This document shows positions 36,503-47,777 of a stretch of 64,000 nt of DNA, in pieces. Numbering within the stretch: position 1 is the stretch's first letter; every line of letters starts with the position of its first letter. A program made the position numbers and the translations under genes. The stretch covers positions 1 to 64,000 of the forward strand of contig JAGEMR010000147.1 of the NCBI GenBank assembly GCA_021030915.1, read 5' to 3'. The notes beneath the pieces were generated by a model. The model saw only the letters and a program-made list of their open reading frames with translations. It did not search any database and was not told the origin of the DNA. The DNA is from Astrothelium macrocarpum (Eukaryota > Ascomycota > Dothideomycetes > Trypetheliales > Trypetheliaceae).

Positions 36503-38544
36503 GCAAACAGCTGTGGAATGAACTCCATGCTAAGCACTTCTCCGTGCCTGCTTCAAAAAAGAAAAGAGGATCACAAAAACCACATAAATATCATAATTAT
36601 CAAAAAAGAGGATCTCATTCAGCTGTACAATTAAGACTCCAAACTAGAACACCGCTCTGAACAACTCACCAGTATATCAATCTCGATCTCCCCGGCATAG
36701 CCTGCCGACACTGCAACCTATGCTGCATGTACATGGCATCAATCCAGCAGGGGTCCAGAGGGGAAGCGTGCTTAATAGTGGATACAAAAGATAAACTTGA
36801 TATCAATCAGTCAATCCAGAAGAGCAGGAATACCAAGGGAATCACATTGACATTCAGACAATAGCATTTTTGTAGGCTTGATGTGCCCCTGACAAGCATT
36901 GCCTGAGTCCATTGTGGGGATTAGATAATCTCGGAGTTTATGCTCCTTGGTGAAAGTGGCGGACCCGGCGCAATGAAGGCTCGGACGCGGTTGAATGGGG
37001 GCCAAATTCTGCTCGTCTAAATGGAATGGTGAAACAGCGGTGCGCACGGATACCTTCGCGTAGGCCCAAAGCGCAAATCAACCTCCCATCTCCGAACATC
37101 CGCTCTTCTGCAGTGACGCCTTGACTGCTAGCTTTCCAAGGTATTTAGCGCTGTCCGACTTCCCATCCGTTTAGTCGCTTTCGTCTTGTCCAACAATGGA
37201 TCAAGCAATGGATCAAAGCAATGAATAGGACAATCCACCGCTCGTTGGCTGGACAGTCAAATTCGGGGCGCATTGAGCATCAAGAAGCCGGTCGAGTAGC
37301 CGGCCGAGTAGTTCATTGAGTAGCTGTTAAGATGATAGTCTACGCACGGTGTATCCTCACCCACTTCTATCTAATGGCCAGTCGATGAGTTTTGTGGGTT
37401 CCGCCTGAAAATCCCTACTTATCTAATGATGAATTAAGTCCTGCGATGCTAATTATCATAGGGTTGTATCAACGCGATAGGTAAATTAGCCTGTGTCTAC
37501 CAATTTTCTGTAACCAATGACTACCCAAAGTAAAACAGAGGCTTTGACTTGAATTCAACATTATTACAAGGATTCAAAACCGCGACGACTACGGGAATCC
37601 AACCCTAATTAGCCTGGAATAAGATATTGGAACATGTCCCAAACCTTCAATGAATGGTGCCCATGGTGCATCGAGTGGCAAAAACGATGGGTGCCATAGA
37701 TATGAGATGCAGTAGGATGTTTACTCTTGCTGATATAGCGACGACTGTCTTAATCGGAAGTATCAATCCTCTACCATTGACGTTGAGTCACAGATATTCT
37801 GTTCGGTCCATGAAGCTTATTTGAACTCATTAACGATGTGGCTGTAAACCACAGGAAAGTGATGGGGTAGCGAAATGGCTACCATTCTTGATGACTGCCC
37901 TCTGCCATGCCTATGAAAGCATCATGTTATGTTAGAGTATACAATGAGTTCGAAGACGGCAAGGATTTCGTGTTAACGGCTTTTTCCACAAGTTTTAGAC
38001 CATGAAACGAGCACCTTATAATGCATTTTCAACCAAATCAGAGGTGGCATTTAAAGTTGACGCGGAGTTTGGGGGCCCTTCAGCTCGGCTTATGTAAATT
38101 CGGAGTATCCGAATGTCAACACGCGGAGGTTCCGTAAATCTCTCACTAGGCTAGATCCTGCGATCAGTACGTGCACACTTTCCACCCTTGGAACGATCAG
38201 GGTCCCGAAGAATGCTGCAGCCATTGGCCATAACATATCTGTATGCGGTAGGTAGCACTGAGCTTTGTGTTCCGTGGACGGTTGTGGAAAATCTTTTGGA
38301 TCTTTGAAATTGCGTCAGTGAGCATGAGAGCACTCGGTAGGCTTTTCATTTCTTTATCCGTTTGACCGGGATCATGTTCGCTGTGGAATTTTTGCGGCTA
38401 GGCACAGCTTTGCCTTGGTCTGCAAAAAGGGAGTATACTTCTTCCTGATTTTTAAAAACTTCATCGGCTGCAATGCTAGATGTGCATGGGAAGACTATGT
38501 CTTAATTTTGGAGCAATCGTGGTCAAGTGAATGCTTGCGCCGCT
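36503..38544. other. Two-kilobase gene-free interval
   Basis: No protein-coding signature is visible. It is moderately AT-rich with many stops. It begins just where repeats would be expected after the NB-ARC gene, but I could not recognise repeat motifs in any frame. Confidence 0.4.
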
Positions 38545-41500
38545 ATGACCGACCCCTTTTCTGTCGTGTGTGGCGTAATTGGATTTCTCTCATCAGGTGC
38601 AACGCTTTGCAACAATTTGTTCAACTACTACAATTGCTACAAATCCACTGATGTTAAGCTAAGTCGCATATGTCGGCAGCTCGAAACTACCAAGGCGACT
38701 ATATCGCACCTGCAAGAACTTCTGGAGAACCACCGACCGGATCAGGTCAAAATCTTGACTACTTGTATAGAATCTACACAAGATGGCATTCGGGATCTCC
38801 AAATTTTCTGGAAGCGCCTACAAGGTGGTCTAGGGTCCCGTAACATATTGCGAAAAAATAGCACAAAGGTCTTGTTTCCCTTTCAGGAAAAATCGTTGAA
38901 GGAATTGCGGCATACTCTTGATTCTCTACTCAATGATGTTGGACTAGCAGTTCAAATTCTTACCTAGTAAGCTACATGAATGTTCCGAACCTCAAACCAG
39001 CCATTGTCAACGGTCTTTAGCAACCAATCCGCCGAGACTGCTTGGAAGATTGAGCGCCTCTGCCAATCATTGGCAAATGAAAGATCACATCGTCTCAGCT
39101 CGGATCACCCCAGAGACATTGCCGCAGTGAGTAACTCCAACAATCTGTGCAACTCGATATGATGATTGGGTCAACTGATGGCCCAGCACAGTGTCGGAAC
39201 GATCTTCGAACTCTTCAATCACAGCTCGTGCAGAGACCCAGCTTGTTTAAAGAAGTCTGTGAAGAAAGTGACAAGGCCATGTCTGAACGTAAGCACGACA
39301 TTTCTGAGCTGAGGGGCCCCTCCGAATTGCGAAGCCTAAAAGTGAAGCCTCGTGCTCAACGCTGCACGTGCTTGCAGATATTCGTGGTGAACTTCAATTC
39401 ATTATGTTCGCCTGGGCGGTGGAGTCAGCTTAGGAAGGGCCAAAATCATTGCTTTGTTCATCCATATGCGGCTCCGACGAAATGTTGGCGAGTTGAGCTA
39501 CCGTTTTGTGCGCTTTTACTTTCCTGGACTATTGAGATCAATGTCTCGATAACGAAGGGGGCTGGCGGGTGTGCCATTCCACCATTCATAAGATCTATCC
39601 GAATCGTGCCATCGAATGCTCCCGCATTCTCGATAATCAGACGTCTCCGGCGTAACCTCAGCAACAAAGAAGTGCAAGATCCTGCGGATGCGTACAAAGC
39701 TGCCAGGTCAGATCTGTTGCGTCTCTTTCGGAGTAACGAAGCGTCGCCGACGGACACGACTGAAAGCGGCAATACTTTGATGATTGTGAGTTAATGGGTT
39801 ACCGTAAATCTGTCGCATGCTCATCCAACAGGAGACAAGCACGATAGCAGCACTTGCAACAAGCACGTCAGAACATATCAATCATTTTCTTGATTTCTGC
39901 AAGTTCCTTGGATCCTGTGGTGTAACTTTCACTGAGTTCGGCAAAGATGGACAGTAAGTTTGACGGATATCCACTTCACATTTAGGCGGTAGAATTTAAT
40001 AAATACAGTTCCGTGGTATCTAGAGCACTCGAGGTTCTGGGAAGAGGCGTGTCTTTTTGGAGACCCACTCGCGACTACATGCGAAATGTTGGAGCCCCCA
40101 TCGTGATGAAAGCTATGACCGAATTTGGTGATGAGATCCTAGAGCTCGGGATTGAGGGTCGAAAATGGAGTCACATGTACCGTGATAATGCTTTTTTTCT
40201 ACTGGAAGCCGGGCATGCGACTGGACTCACTATTGGGCTATCTTAGAAGACGCTGAAAGCTGTACGTTATTTGTGACACCTGCTAGACTGATCACTGATG
40301 GACTCAGACTGTGGCAATGGCAAGCTAAGTCAGTCTATCCTGAGGCGAAGCAAAGTGCAATCTCAGGAATATCTGCATTGTTCCCCAAATACTCTCGATG
40401 AACGAAATCGGCTCAACCAAACACCGCTACATCTTGCTGGCACTTGGCCAGAAGGCATAGCCATGCTGCTTGGAGCTGGTAGTGATCCATATGTCTTTGA
40501 CTCCATGGGAAGGTCACCTCTTGTCTATCTGAGCCTCTCTTTTACGAGACGCGATATTCTGCCTCGCTTATTAGAAGCTTTGGAGTTGATGTTGGAGACA
40601 GATATTCCAGTCCCATGTGAAGAGTATTCACGCGAAGATGGAGACGATTATTTGATCACAGAAAAATGGCGTGTAGCCACGGCGCGTTTATTTGAGGTAG
40701 ATCCATCTATCACAAAATCTCTTGTCCGCGGCCTCAAAGCAAGAAGGGAAAGGCTACGTCAGGAGGCTCTCCTAACACTACCCACGAAGCTTTTAGAAGA
40801 ACTTGGTAGTTTTGCGCCGGCTGTTCCCGACATCAATGCCAGTGGTACCTGCGCGTCTCTACAGCGGTTTGGTATCACTATACCCCGAGCGCTATATACT
40901 TCGCCACAACGTACTACAATTTACCATGCAATCGCCTTTGCTAGACCTGCAATGCCTTTGGAACATCTTGATTCTGTTTATGAGATGGGATTTCGAGACT
41001 TCGATGCTGTGGATCACAAAGGAGTGTCACCATTAGCTGAAATTGCCAGAATGCATCCTTGGGAGCGACGGTCTAGTGTTAACCAAGTTTTCAGATATAT
41101 GCAGGACACACGGAGCGATCTGGATATTGCATTCTGGCTAATCAGAAAAGGTGCTAACACAAACTTATCTACCTCAAACCCGAGGTTCCGTAAGGCTTGG
41201 ATGGTTCCAATAGGTCTAAGTCATAGGATTGGTCTTGATCTTGGGTTCATTTCTATAAGCCACACTACGGCATGGGGCGATAGTCGATTGGATTCCTGGA
41301 TTGCATTGAAGAACGTAGTCCCCCGCATCCAACGGATGTCAGAGACACTAAGCGCCGACGTCACGAAACGACTAAGGATGCTTTCTACTTTTTTTATCGA
41401 TCTGTCAAGATCTTCAGCCCAGGACACATGCAATTGCGCGTGCTCCGAATTTGGATGCTCGGCCTTGTCGGCACTGCTGATTGGATACAAGCAGAATTTT

Positions 41501-41974
41501 GATGTAGCCGAGCTTGAGGACGGAGGGCGCGAAGCTCAAACTCCCTACTTTCTTGCTTGTGTATTGAGAGAATTCATCAACCTCTTACGGGTTTTACCAG
41601 GTTTATCTACACGCATCAATCAGTGGAAGCACTGGTGTACATCTTTTATTCGCTTCTGGACTTTTGAAAGACTTAACATGACACACGTTTGCTGCTCTAA
41701 TGAAAAAACGCTATTCAAGCAACAAGCTGACGTCCAGAGTTCCAAGGACTCCACAAAAATTCATGAGATTCGGGAAGAGGAGAGGTACCCAATTGCGCAG
41801 CTAGAAATACTGGTGATAGAATTTGCAAAGAAGCATGAGGAGCTTGCGCTAAAAGTGGAAGACTTTTTGGAAGAATATTGGGACAAGAGGATGTTGGAAG
41901 TGCTTGCAACCCAGGGACCGCCAGATCAATGTCACAAAGAGGCCATTGAGAAACTTGGAGTAATTTTAGAATAG
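38545..41974 (+). pseudogene. Fungal N-terminal STAND-type ankyrin-family protein, with an apparent frameshift
   Basis: Predicted exons 38545-38966, 39021-39126, 39192-39785, 39832-39953, 40009-40261, 40308-41974. The start MTDPFSVVCGVIGFLSSGATL and the helix after it match the N-terminal domain of fungal STAND/ankyrin proteins. Middle segments (GAGGCAIPPFIRSIRIV, NAPAFSIIRRL) and the LDERNRLNQTPLHLA ankyrin-like unit are typical of this widespread family. The C-terminus (FWKNYW-like EEYWDKRMLEVL) also fits. Exon 5 does not fit: it reads FFLLEAG in one frame and DWTHYWAILEDAES in another around 40205-40225, and the length is one base short for the next exon. Either a frameshift has broken the gene or an intron is missed. 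If intact it would be a cytosolic STAND-like receptor. Confidence 0.6.
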
Positions 41975-42037
41975 CGGCTATGGAATCTCACATTTTCCTG
42001 GTTCTTGTCTCCAGTATTAAGATAGCTACGACACTGT

Positions 42038-43225
42038 CTACTCATCAAGAGCCTGGACTACTTGAGCCCATTCGCCGTATCCATAGGGCCCCGGGACTTT
42101 GGCGCCATCGAACAAACTTGCTAGAACCACGCGGTCTGACTGTTCACCTTCCCATGGCTGACGACCGTGCTGAGCAATAATGTTGTCATAGACGAGCACG
42201 TCACCCTCCTGCCATTTGTGCAGGACGCGAATCTCATCCGTGATCTTTGCCAGATGTTCAAGATACTTTTCCGGTATAGCTGTACCATCGCCGTACAGCT
42301 GCTGTGTAACATTCTTTCTTCCTGACAGAGCATTGACCTGCGCGTTCTTGTAGTACGCCGCCAGACCCGTGAATAATGTGGGAAGATTAGTTTCGGGCTG
42401 GGTTCGGATAGCTGGAAGCCTATGTGTCAAGGTGATGCCGTCGTCGGTCCATTCCCAAGTGGTAAACTTGCCACGACCATAACGGGCGATTTGAGCTTCA
42501 ATGTTAGCTCGCCTGGTTGTTTTGTCATCGTCTTCTTTAATCTCTTTTCCAAATGCTTGTTGTAATGTCGACCCGCCTTCGTATTGCTTCTCGACCTTGT
42601 ATACGACTTTACTGAGGATGCCTTTCTCGGTGAGTTCGGCGACAAACTCGGGAATTTCCCGTTGGGCTCGGTAGAATAGCTCTAGGGAGGAGGAGACTGG
42701 TGTTTCGCCGCCCTTCTCTGGCGCCTTGTGACCATAAAAGAAGATATATTCTGGAGCGTGGGGCACCTGCGGCGACTCATTGTGGTTGTAGATGAGCACT
42801 GAATTAGGAGCTTCGTTTGCTGGCGCGACATTGGGAGCAAGCGTCGGCCTGTTGACTACTATGCCGATGATTTCATGCGGCCTGTAGCCAAAAGAATGGG
42901 CGAACCTGCTAAAGTCGTTCGCGTTGCGAATCGGCAAGCCTCGGAAGAGAAGTGTTCCATGACGGGCAAGTTTCCTTGTCAAAATATCACCCTGCGCTTG
43001 CAACGACTTGATTGTCTCAACGACGGTGTCGAGGTCAGGTTGGACGCCCTCATGTGTCGATGGACGTAGTGCCAAGGGTGTAACCGTGTTAGCTGGGTGA
43101 GGCGCTCCAAGCACGCGTTGATTGGTTGCTGGAAGATCAAACAATTCAAACACGAGCGCTGGTGAAGAGACGCTGTCAAGTTTGAGCGCTCGCCCTCCAG
43201 CCTCAACGGTAATCGTCTCCATCAT
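42038..43225 (-). CDS. TauD/TfdA-like Fe(II)/2-oxoglutarate dioxygenase
   Basis: Single exon, 395 residues from MMETIT (two ATGs in a row; a longer frame would need a TTG). The fold is seen in LARHGTLLFRGLPI, ANDFSRFAHSFGY and the metal motif YNHNES (HxE form), then EYIFFYGHKAPEKGGETPVSS. WEWTDDGITLTHRLPAI, NALSGRKNVTQQLYGDG and the distal VYDNIIAQHGRQPWEG, which holds the second metal His and the 2-oxoglutarate-binding Arg, complete it. The family oxidises small acids such as taurine, sulfonates or quaternary amines, using O2 and 2-oxoglutarate. The substrate here is unknown. It is divergent from an UNC93-like transporter, suggesting joint use of a taken-up compound. Confidence 0.9.
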   Translation of the reverse strand: MMETITVEAGGRALKLDSVSSPALVFELFDLPATNQRVLGAPHPANTVTPLALRPSTHEGVQPDLDTVVETIKSLQAQGDILTRKLARHGTLLFRGLPIRNANDFSRFAHSFGYRPHEIIGIVVNRPTLAPNVAPANEAPNSVLIYNHNESPQVPHAPEYIFFYGHKAPEKGGETPVSSSLELFYRAQREIPEFVAELTEKGILSKVVYKVEKQYEGGSTLQQAFGKEIKEDDDKTTRRANIEAQIARYGRGKFTTWEWTDDGITLTHRLPAIRTQPETNLPTLFTGLAAYYKNAQVNALSGRKNVTQQLYGDGTAIPEKYLEHLAKITDEIRVLHKWQEGDVLVYDNIIAQHGRQPWEGEQSDRVVLASLFDGAKVPGPYGYGEWAQVVQALDE

Positions 43226-43832
43226 GAACTCCAAATCTCCAAGATTTGACTTCGACAGTTATTTCATTAATTACATGTAAACTTACAGCCGACAGGCCAA
43301 GCACAGTCTCGCTGAGCCGTTGAGCCGTTGTGGGGTCCGCGGATTTGCTCATCTGGACTAAGATCACGAAAATCGGACAGTCACGACATTAAGGCTGACC
43401 CTGCTTCTCTACCATAGACTACAGTGGTCGATGTTTAGAGCTGGTTGGCTACCAATTCACGCGCAAGGGTTAGCCGCAAGAGGTATGTTGCTGCGGTGTT
43501 CCTCGCCTTTCTTTCAACCACGAATAACGATAGGGTGCCTCATGTAGCCAGCGTTACTGGCCCAGAACCCATGCTGAACAATAATGGCGACTTGCAGGGT
43601 CTACATGTCATGTCACACAATCAGTAGCTTGCGTGCTTATCGTGATGATAAGATGCCTTCTCGTCACTAGTGCTTGATCCGAGCACGCAAAATTCCGAAG
43701 TTGACGTTTTCTGATCTTCTACATACCCCTACTCTCTTCAGAGCTTTTCTTAGAAGGTATATTTTCTAGAACGTATTGAGTTACTTCTGTGTCTGTCCTG
43801 AACCTTTCACTAATCTTCAATACTTTCGAATC
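43226..43832. promoter_or_regulatory. Divergent promoter of dioxygenase and transporter genes
   Basis: A 607-bp shared upstream region. Short plus-strand frames inside it have no domain. No operator is identified; the arrangement suggests co-regulation. Confidence 0.35.
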
Positions 43833-45266
43833 ATGTTACCGAGCCCGACGGCGGAAAAAACAGAGTCCAATATTGGGGATGAAGAGCCAGCGGGCAACTA
43901 CCATGCTCCAGCTAACACCAAGCGCGTTTTCTTCCGCAGCACTCTCTTTCAAATTCTTGTGGTTGGTAGCTGTGCCTTTACTGCCCCTGGGATATGGACT
44001 GCCATGAATGGCCTTGGAGTTGGAGGTTCAGAGGATCCAAACCTTGTCAATGCCGCCAATGCTTTGTTATATGCATTCATGACGGTAACTTGTTTTTCAG
44101 GCCCTTGGATGACAAGTTTAATAGGATTTCGATGGACACTGGCCATTGGCTCATTGGGCTATCCACTCTATGCAGCTGGACTCTATGTCAATAATCGTTT
44201 TGGTACTATATGGTTCGTCTACTTTGGTGCGGTAGCCTGCGGAATTAGTGCTGGCTTCTTCTGGAGCGTTGAAGGCGCTATTGCTACAGGGTATCCTGAG
44301 AGTCACAAAAGAGGTCGCTATCTTGCTACTTGGTTCACTTTTCGTGATCTGGGCTGGCTTATTGGTGGGGCAACTTCTCTTGGCCTCAATCATAAAACCG
44401 GTCAGAAAGGCCAAGTCGGCTATTCGACTTATCAAGCTTTCATTGCCATCCAATGTCTGGGGTTCTTCTTTGCTCTTCTGCTCTCCAATCCAGAGCAAGT
44501 ACAGCGCGACGACGGCACTCGGATTGAAGCGCCTCGTGGAATTGATTGGCGTGTTCAGGCAAAAGAAGTATGGCAGCTCGCTAGAAGCAAGTCCATTCTT
44601 CTTCTTATCCCGCTCTTTTGGTATTTTGGCTGGATTCAGGCGTACCCAGGTACTTATTTAGAGACGTACTTTACCGTTCGCGCTCGCGCTCTTGGAGGGC
44701 TTATGACTGCAGTAGTCATGGTGCTTGGCACGTGGATCGGAGGTTCCTTGGTCGACTTACCCTGGAAAAAGAGTCGCAAGATGCGAGCTATTGTCACATA
44801 TATTCTCATTGCGATACTGAACAGTGCGACGTGGATTTGGTCTGTGATCATTCAGAATAACTTTCGTCATACTAAACCAACTGTGGACTGGTCGAATCAA
44901 AGCACCTTTGGACCTGGCTTTGGCGTGTACATGTTCCAATATCTTAGTCTTGGCATGGTTGAGAACTATATCTACTGGTGCATCAGCAATCTGAGTGACT
45001 CCCCAGGCCAGCAAATCCGATACAGCTCTCTTCTTCGAGGCATTGAAACGGCTGCGGTTGCGATCGGATTTGGAGTCCAGGCTGTTCCAACGGCTCTAAT
45101 TGCTACAGCCAGTATAAATCTCGCCTTCTGGTTTATTGCACTGCCCTTTAGCTATTATGCTACCTTACAGGTTATTCGAAAATTTGACAACATGACAACA
45201 GTAGCACAGCTCAGCGCGGACGTGGATCAGATTGATCAAGCCAACGTTGACGAAGAGAAAAGCTGA
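43833..45266 (+). CDS. UNC93-like / DUF895 major-facilitator transporter
   Basis: Single exon, 477 residues from MLPSPT. About eleven to twelve hydrophobic helices are visible, from TLFQILVVGSCAFTAPGIW through ALLYAFMTVTCF, WTLAIGSLGYPLYAAGLYV and the charged loop PESHKRGRYLATWFTFRDLG to LAFWFIALPFSYYATL. The opening helix with FTAPGIWTAMNGLGVGG and the NLVNAANALLYAFM stretch are typical of fungal UNC93/DUF895 proteins. The N-terminal tail (about 45 residues) and the C-terminal tail are hydrophilic and cytosolic. The substrate is unknown. It converges with the GH5 gene, leaving 62 bp between stops. Confidence 0.9.
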   Translation: MLPSPTAEKTESNIGDEEPAGNYHAPANTKRVFFRSTLFQILVVGSCAFTAPGIWTAMNGLGVGGSEDPNLVNAANALLYAFMTVTCFSGPWMTSLIGFRWTLAIGSLGYPLYAAGLYVNNRFGTIWFVYFGAVACGISAGFFWSVEGAIATGYPESHKRGRYLATWFTFRDLGWLIGGATSLGLNHKTGQKGQVGYSTYQAFIAIQCLGFFFALLLSNPEQVQRDDGTRIEAPRGIDWRVQAKEVWQLARSKSILLLIPLFWYFGWIQAYPGTYLETYFTVRARALGGLMTAVVMVLGTWIGGSLVDLPWKKSRKMRAIVTYILIAILNSATWIWSVIIQNNFRHTKPTVDWSNQSTFGPGFGVYMFQYLSLGMVENYIYWCISNLSDSPGQQIRYSSLLRGIETAAVAIGFGVQAVPTALIATASINLAFWFIALPFSYYATLQVIRKFDNMTTVAQLSADVDQIDQANVDEEKS

Positions 45267-45328
45267 AGCTGCGGTTGTCTTTCAGGAATCTGACCTGTTT
45301 CTGCAAGAACAACCTCTCAAGGCGAACC

Positions 45329-46657
45329 CTAATTTATTAGACCAGACCAATCCTGCTTGGCAGCCTGGGAAGCAGCGTTCTGAAGTGCCTGTTGAGCATT
45401 GCCCTTACTGCTGTTCAGCCCAACTTCGTAGCCGTCATACCCATTGCAGCATCCCGTCCAGCAACTTTGCGTTCCATCAGGGCCTGGTGTGAACTCCCAG
45501 TAAACATACGGAATGCCAGCCCCGATAATTGCCGAGGCTTGAGAATTGAAATCGTCAGTGTCGGTGGTCGTTACGCCCCACTCTTCGACATATAGCAGCT
45601 TGCCGTTCGAAGCGGCGGTGCTCTCGAAGCTTGGCAAGTTGCCAGACCAGAAGTTTGCTGTTGAGACATACCTTGGAGGCGTTAGATTCACACAAGTGTA
45701 TAAGATCGAGGGATATCCTGACTCACCCATGAATGCTTACGAGATTGATTGCAGAGCACTCAATAGCTTTGGGCATCAAGTTGTTGCCATGACTTTGATC
45801 ACCGCCGATACCGCCAGTCGCTAATTGGACGCTTGAATTTTTGATAATGCTTTGCATATTCCCAGCCCTGCCACAAAGCCAGTCATTTGGGTCGTTATCT
45901 GAAGCTTGATCTTCAGCTTGCTGGAACGGCTCATTCTGAATGTCGAAAGCAAGGATTGCCTCGCTCCATTGGCTCCAAGCTTTTCCGCTGCTTGGCGACT
46001 GATAATTAAGTATATGCGCCATGCGAGCATCATACCTTTACGTGAGTTAGCAAAGATGGCTTTGTGGAGGGGGCAAGGGAGCCGGACTGAGATTTTGCTG
46101 TTGTGCTGGAGTAGAAAGTTTCGGCAGCGCTGCTGCTACCACCATCGCAACCATATGCCTTCCCATAGACATCGCAATCATTGATCCCAAAAGAGTTCCC
46201 GTCATGAGGTGAGATAATGGCCTTGATGCCCTTTGCAACAAGCTTTGCGAGCACTCCATCCAGAGCGTCCAGAACGGTATCATCATAAGTCCCAATGGAG
46301 TTAGGCTCGAGAGCGGGGATCATTGTGGTGACATTGCTTCCCTTTACACAGCCCGCAGTGACGTTGGTAACTTCGTTCGCAGTTAGTACCATGAAAGTAT
46401 GGAGAGTATGCTATCTGGAAGCCGAGTACTGTATAACTGAGGAAGAGCTGAATGAAAGACGTACCCCAAATGCGTACAACCTTTGCGCCATCCGACGCGA
46501 GGGTATCGATGTAGTAATCCTGGTCACTATCTGCCAACCCATGCAGAAAGTAAAGATTGCCGCCACCCCATGAATTCGAGGCTCTTTTCTGAAGTGCAAG
46601 TCCGTAGACGGTAGAAGTAAACGTAAGAGCTAGAGTAGTAACAAGTGTCGACTTCAT
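45329..46657 (-). CDS. Secreted glycoside hydrolase family 5 (mannanase/cellulase-like)
   Basis: Predicted exons 46657-46465, 46370-46088, 46035-45727, 45671-45329 (375 residues). A signal peptide (MKSTLVTTLALTFTSTVYGLA) is followed by a KR site that a Kex2-like protease could cut. GH5 landmarks are KVVRIWVTNVTAG, AIISPHDGNSFGI, ILAFDIQNEPF (acid/base Glu) and LLYVEEWGV (nucleophile Glu). Cys residues in WTGCCNGYDG near the end probably form a disulfide. The second intron uses an unusual donor, GTCCGG; it was accepted because both flanks and the phase fit and it gives KSQYDARMAHILNYQ. Expected to cut beta-1,4-linked plant wall polysaccharide such as mannan; the exact substrate is not decided by sequence. 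Confidence 0.85.
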
Positions 46658-46753
46658 TGTGTGATCGTTCAAAGATAGAGTTTGAGAAACCAGGGCAATG
46701 CTACTCTCAACGAGTGATGTGACAATTCGTGGGACAAGATGATCTTTCAGGAC

Positions 46754-46761
46754 CTTATATA
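46754..46761 (-). promoter_or_regulatory. TATA box of the GH5 gene
   Basis: TATATAAG on the minus strand, about 97-104 bases upstream of the predicted start codon. This is suitable for an inducible secreted-enzyme gene. Confidence 0.5.
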
Positions 46762-47664
46762 CAAATGCATACCTAGATTCTTCGTACCAAGAAAGATGAT
46801 GTCATGCTTTGGATGCTCACTTTCCTCTTCAAAAGATTGGCTTCGCTTCCTGTGTCATGGACTGAGACTTACGAGATGTTGATGGAGACCAAACGGGAAG
46901 TTCAAATATAGAAACAAGCTTGTCGTCGCAGCTCGTTGCTATTATGAGCAACATCTTGGGCAAATAACCTTTCACAGCAGGGGGTTGCCAAAGAATTTTG
47001 CAGCGCGCGCACATTGAAACAATGGGACCAATGCCATAAGGGGATCCATCCCCACAGCATCGCCCCAGCTCGGAGAAATAGCGTATATTGGACTATTTTG
47101 CGTTTTGTTTCAAGGCAAAAATATTGAGATCATTTTGGGTATCGCGTCCGGGGTTCAGTGCTCGGGTCTGGGAGGACTGCAGGCGCTATCTTCTGTGACC
47201 AATATGCTTTCCCAATTTCTCCAGCGAAAACGAGCGAAATCACAAATGAGACGGGAAGGGAGAGGATCAGGGACCAAAATGTCGGACATGGGACTGCCGT
47301 TTGGCAGTGATCAGCATCATCGGCGGAGCGAGAGGGTTGCAATAGTCTTTGCTTGTTGTAGGGCCAGTGCTCTGAGGCACTGCAATTGCGATCTGCATAC
47401 CGTCCTTAGAATCCCGTCTGCAACCCCACCGTGATAAGCTCGAGCGATTCGATTGTTTCCAGTTAGCTAATGAAGTTTTCTGTGCAAAAGTGAGGCGTGT
47501 TGATTCAGAAAACATCCATTTCGCAAACATTCACATAATCAACCTAGAAATTAGACGAGTAGATGTGTCTATGCTCTCTAGTATTACCGAGAATTTGAAG
47601 ATGAATTAGGACAAGTAGCAAATGGAAATCGCCATAACCGGTAATTGTCAAGGCAAGCGGAGTA
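46762..47664. other. Spacer between the GH5 gene and the transposon block
   Basis: No gene recognised. A plus-strand frame at 47105-47434 has no domain and unusual composition. Confidence 0.4.
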
Positions 47665-47686
47665 GGGGTTTTCTCGGCTGTGTGTA

Positions 47687-47751
47687 GGAGTTTTGCCGGC
47701 AGCGTGCACGTGCCTGCAGCGTGCACGCTCACCACCACGAAAATCTATCAT
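47687..47751 (+). repeat. Left terminal inverted repeat of the nested transposon
   Basis: 65 bp pairing with 49771-49835 in inverted orientation, with about five transition differences. It contains GTGCACGTGCC and two GCAGCGT motifs. Confidence 0.9.
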
Positions 47752-47777
47752 ATTAGAATGCTTATTTCTCTACTAAT

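Noticed and set aside
37550..37620. Resemblance to a tRNA T-arm and anticodon arm on the minus strand
   Set aside because: No complete cloverleaf or acceptor stem could be paired; treated as chance.
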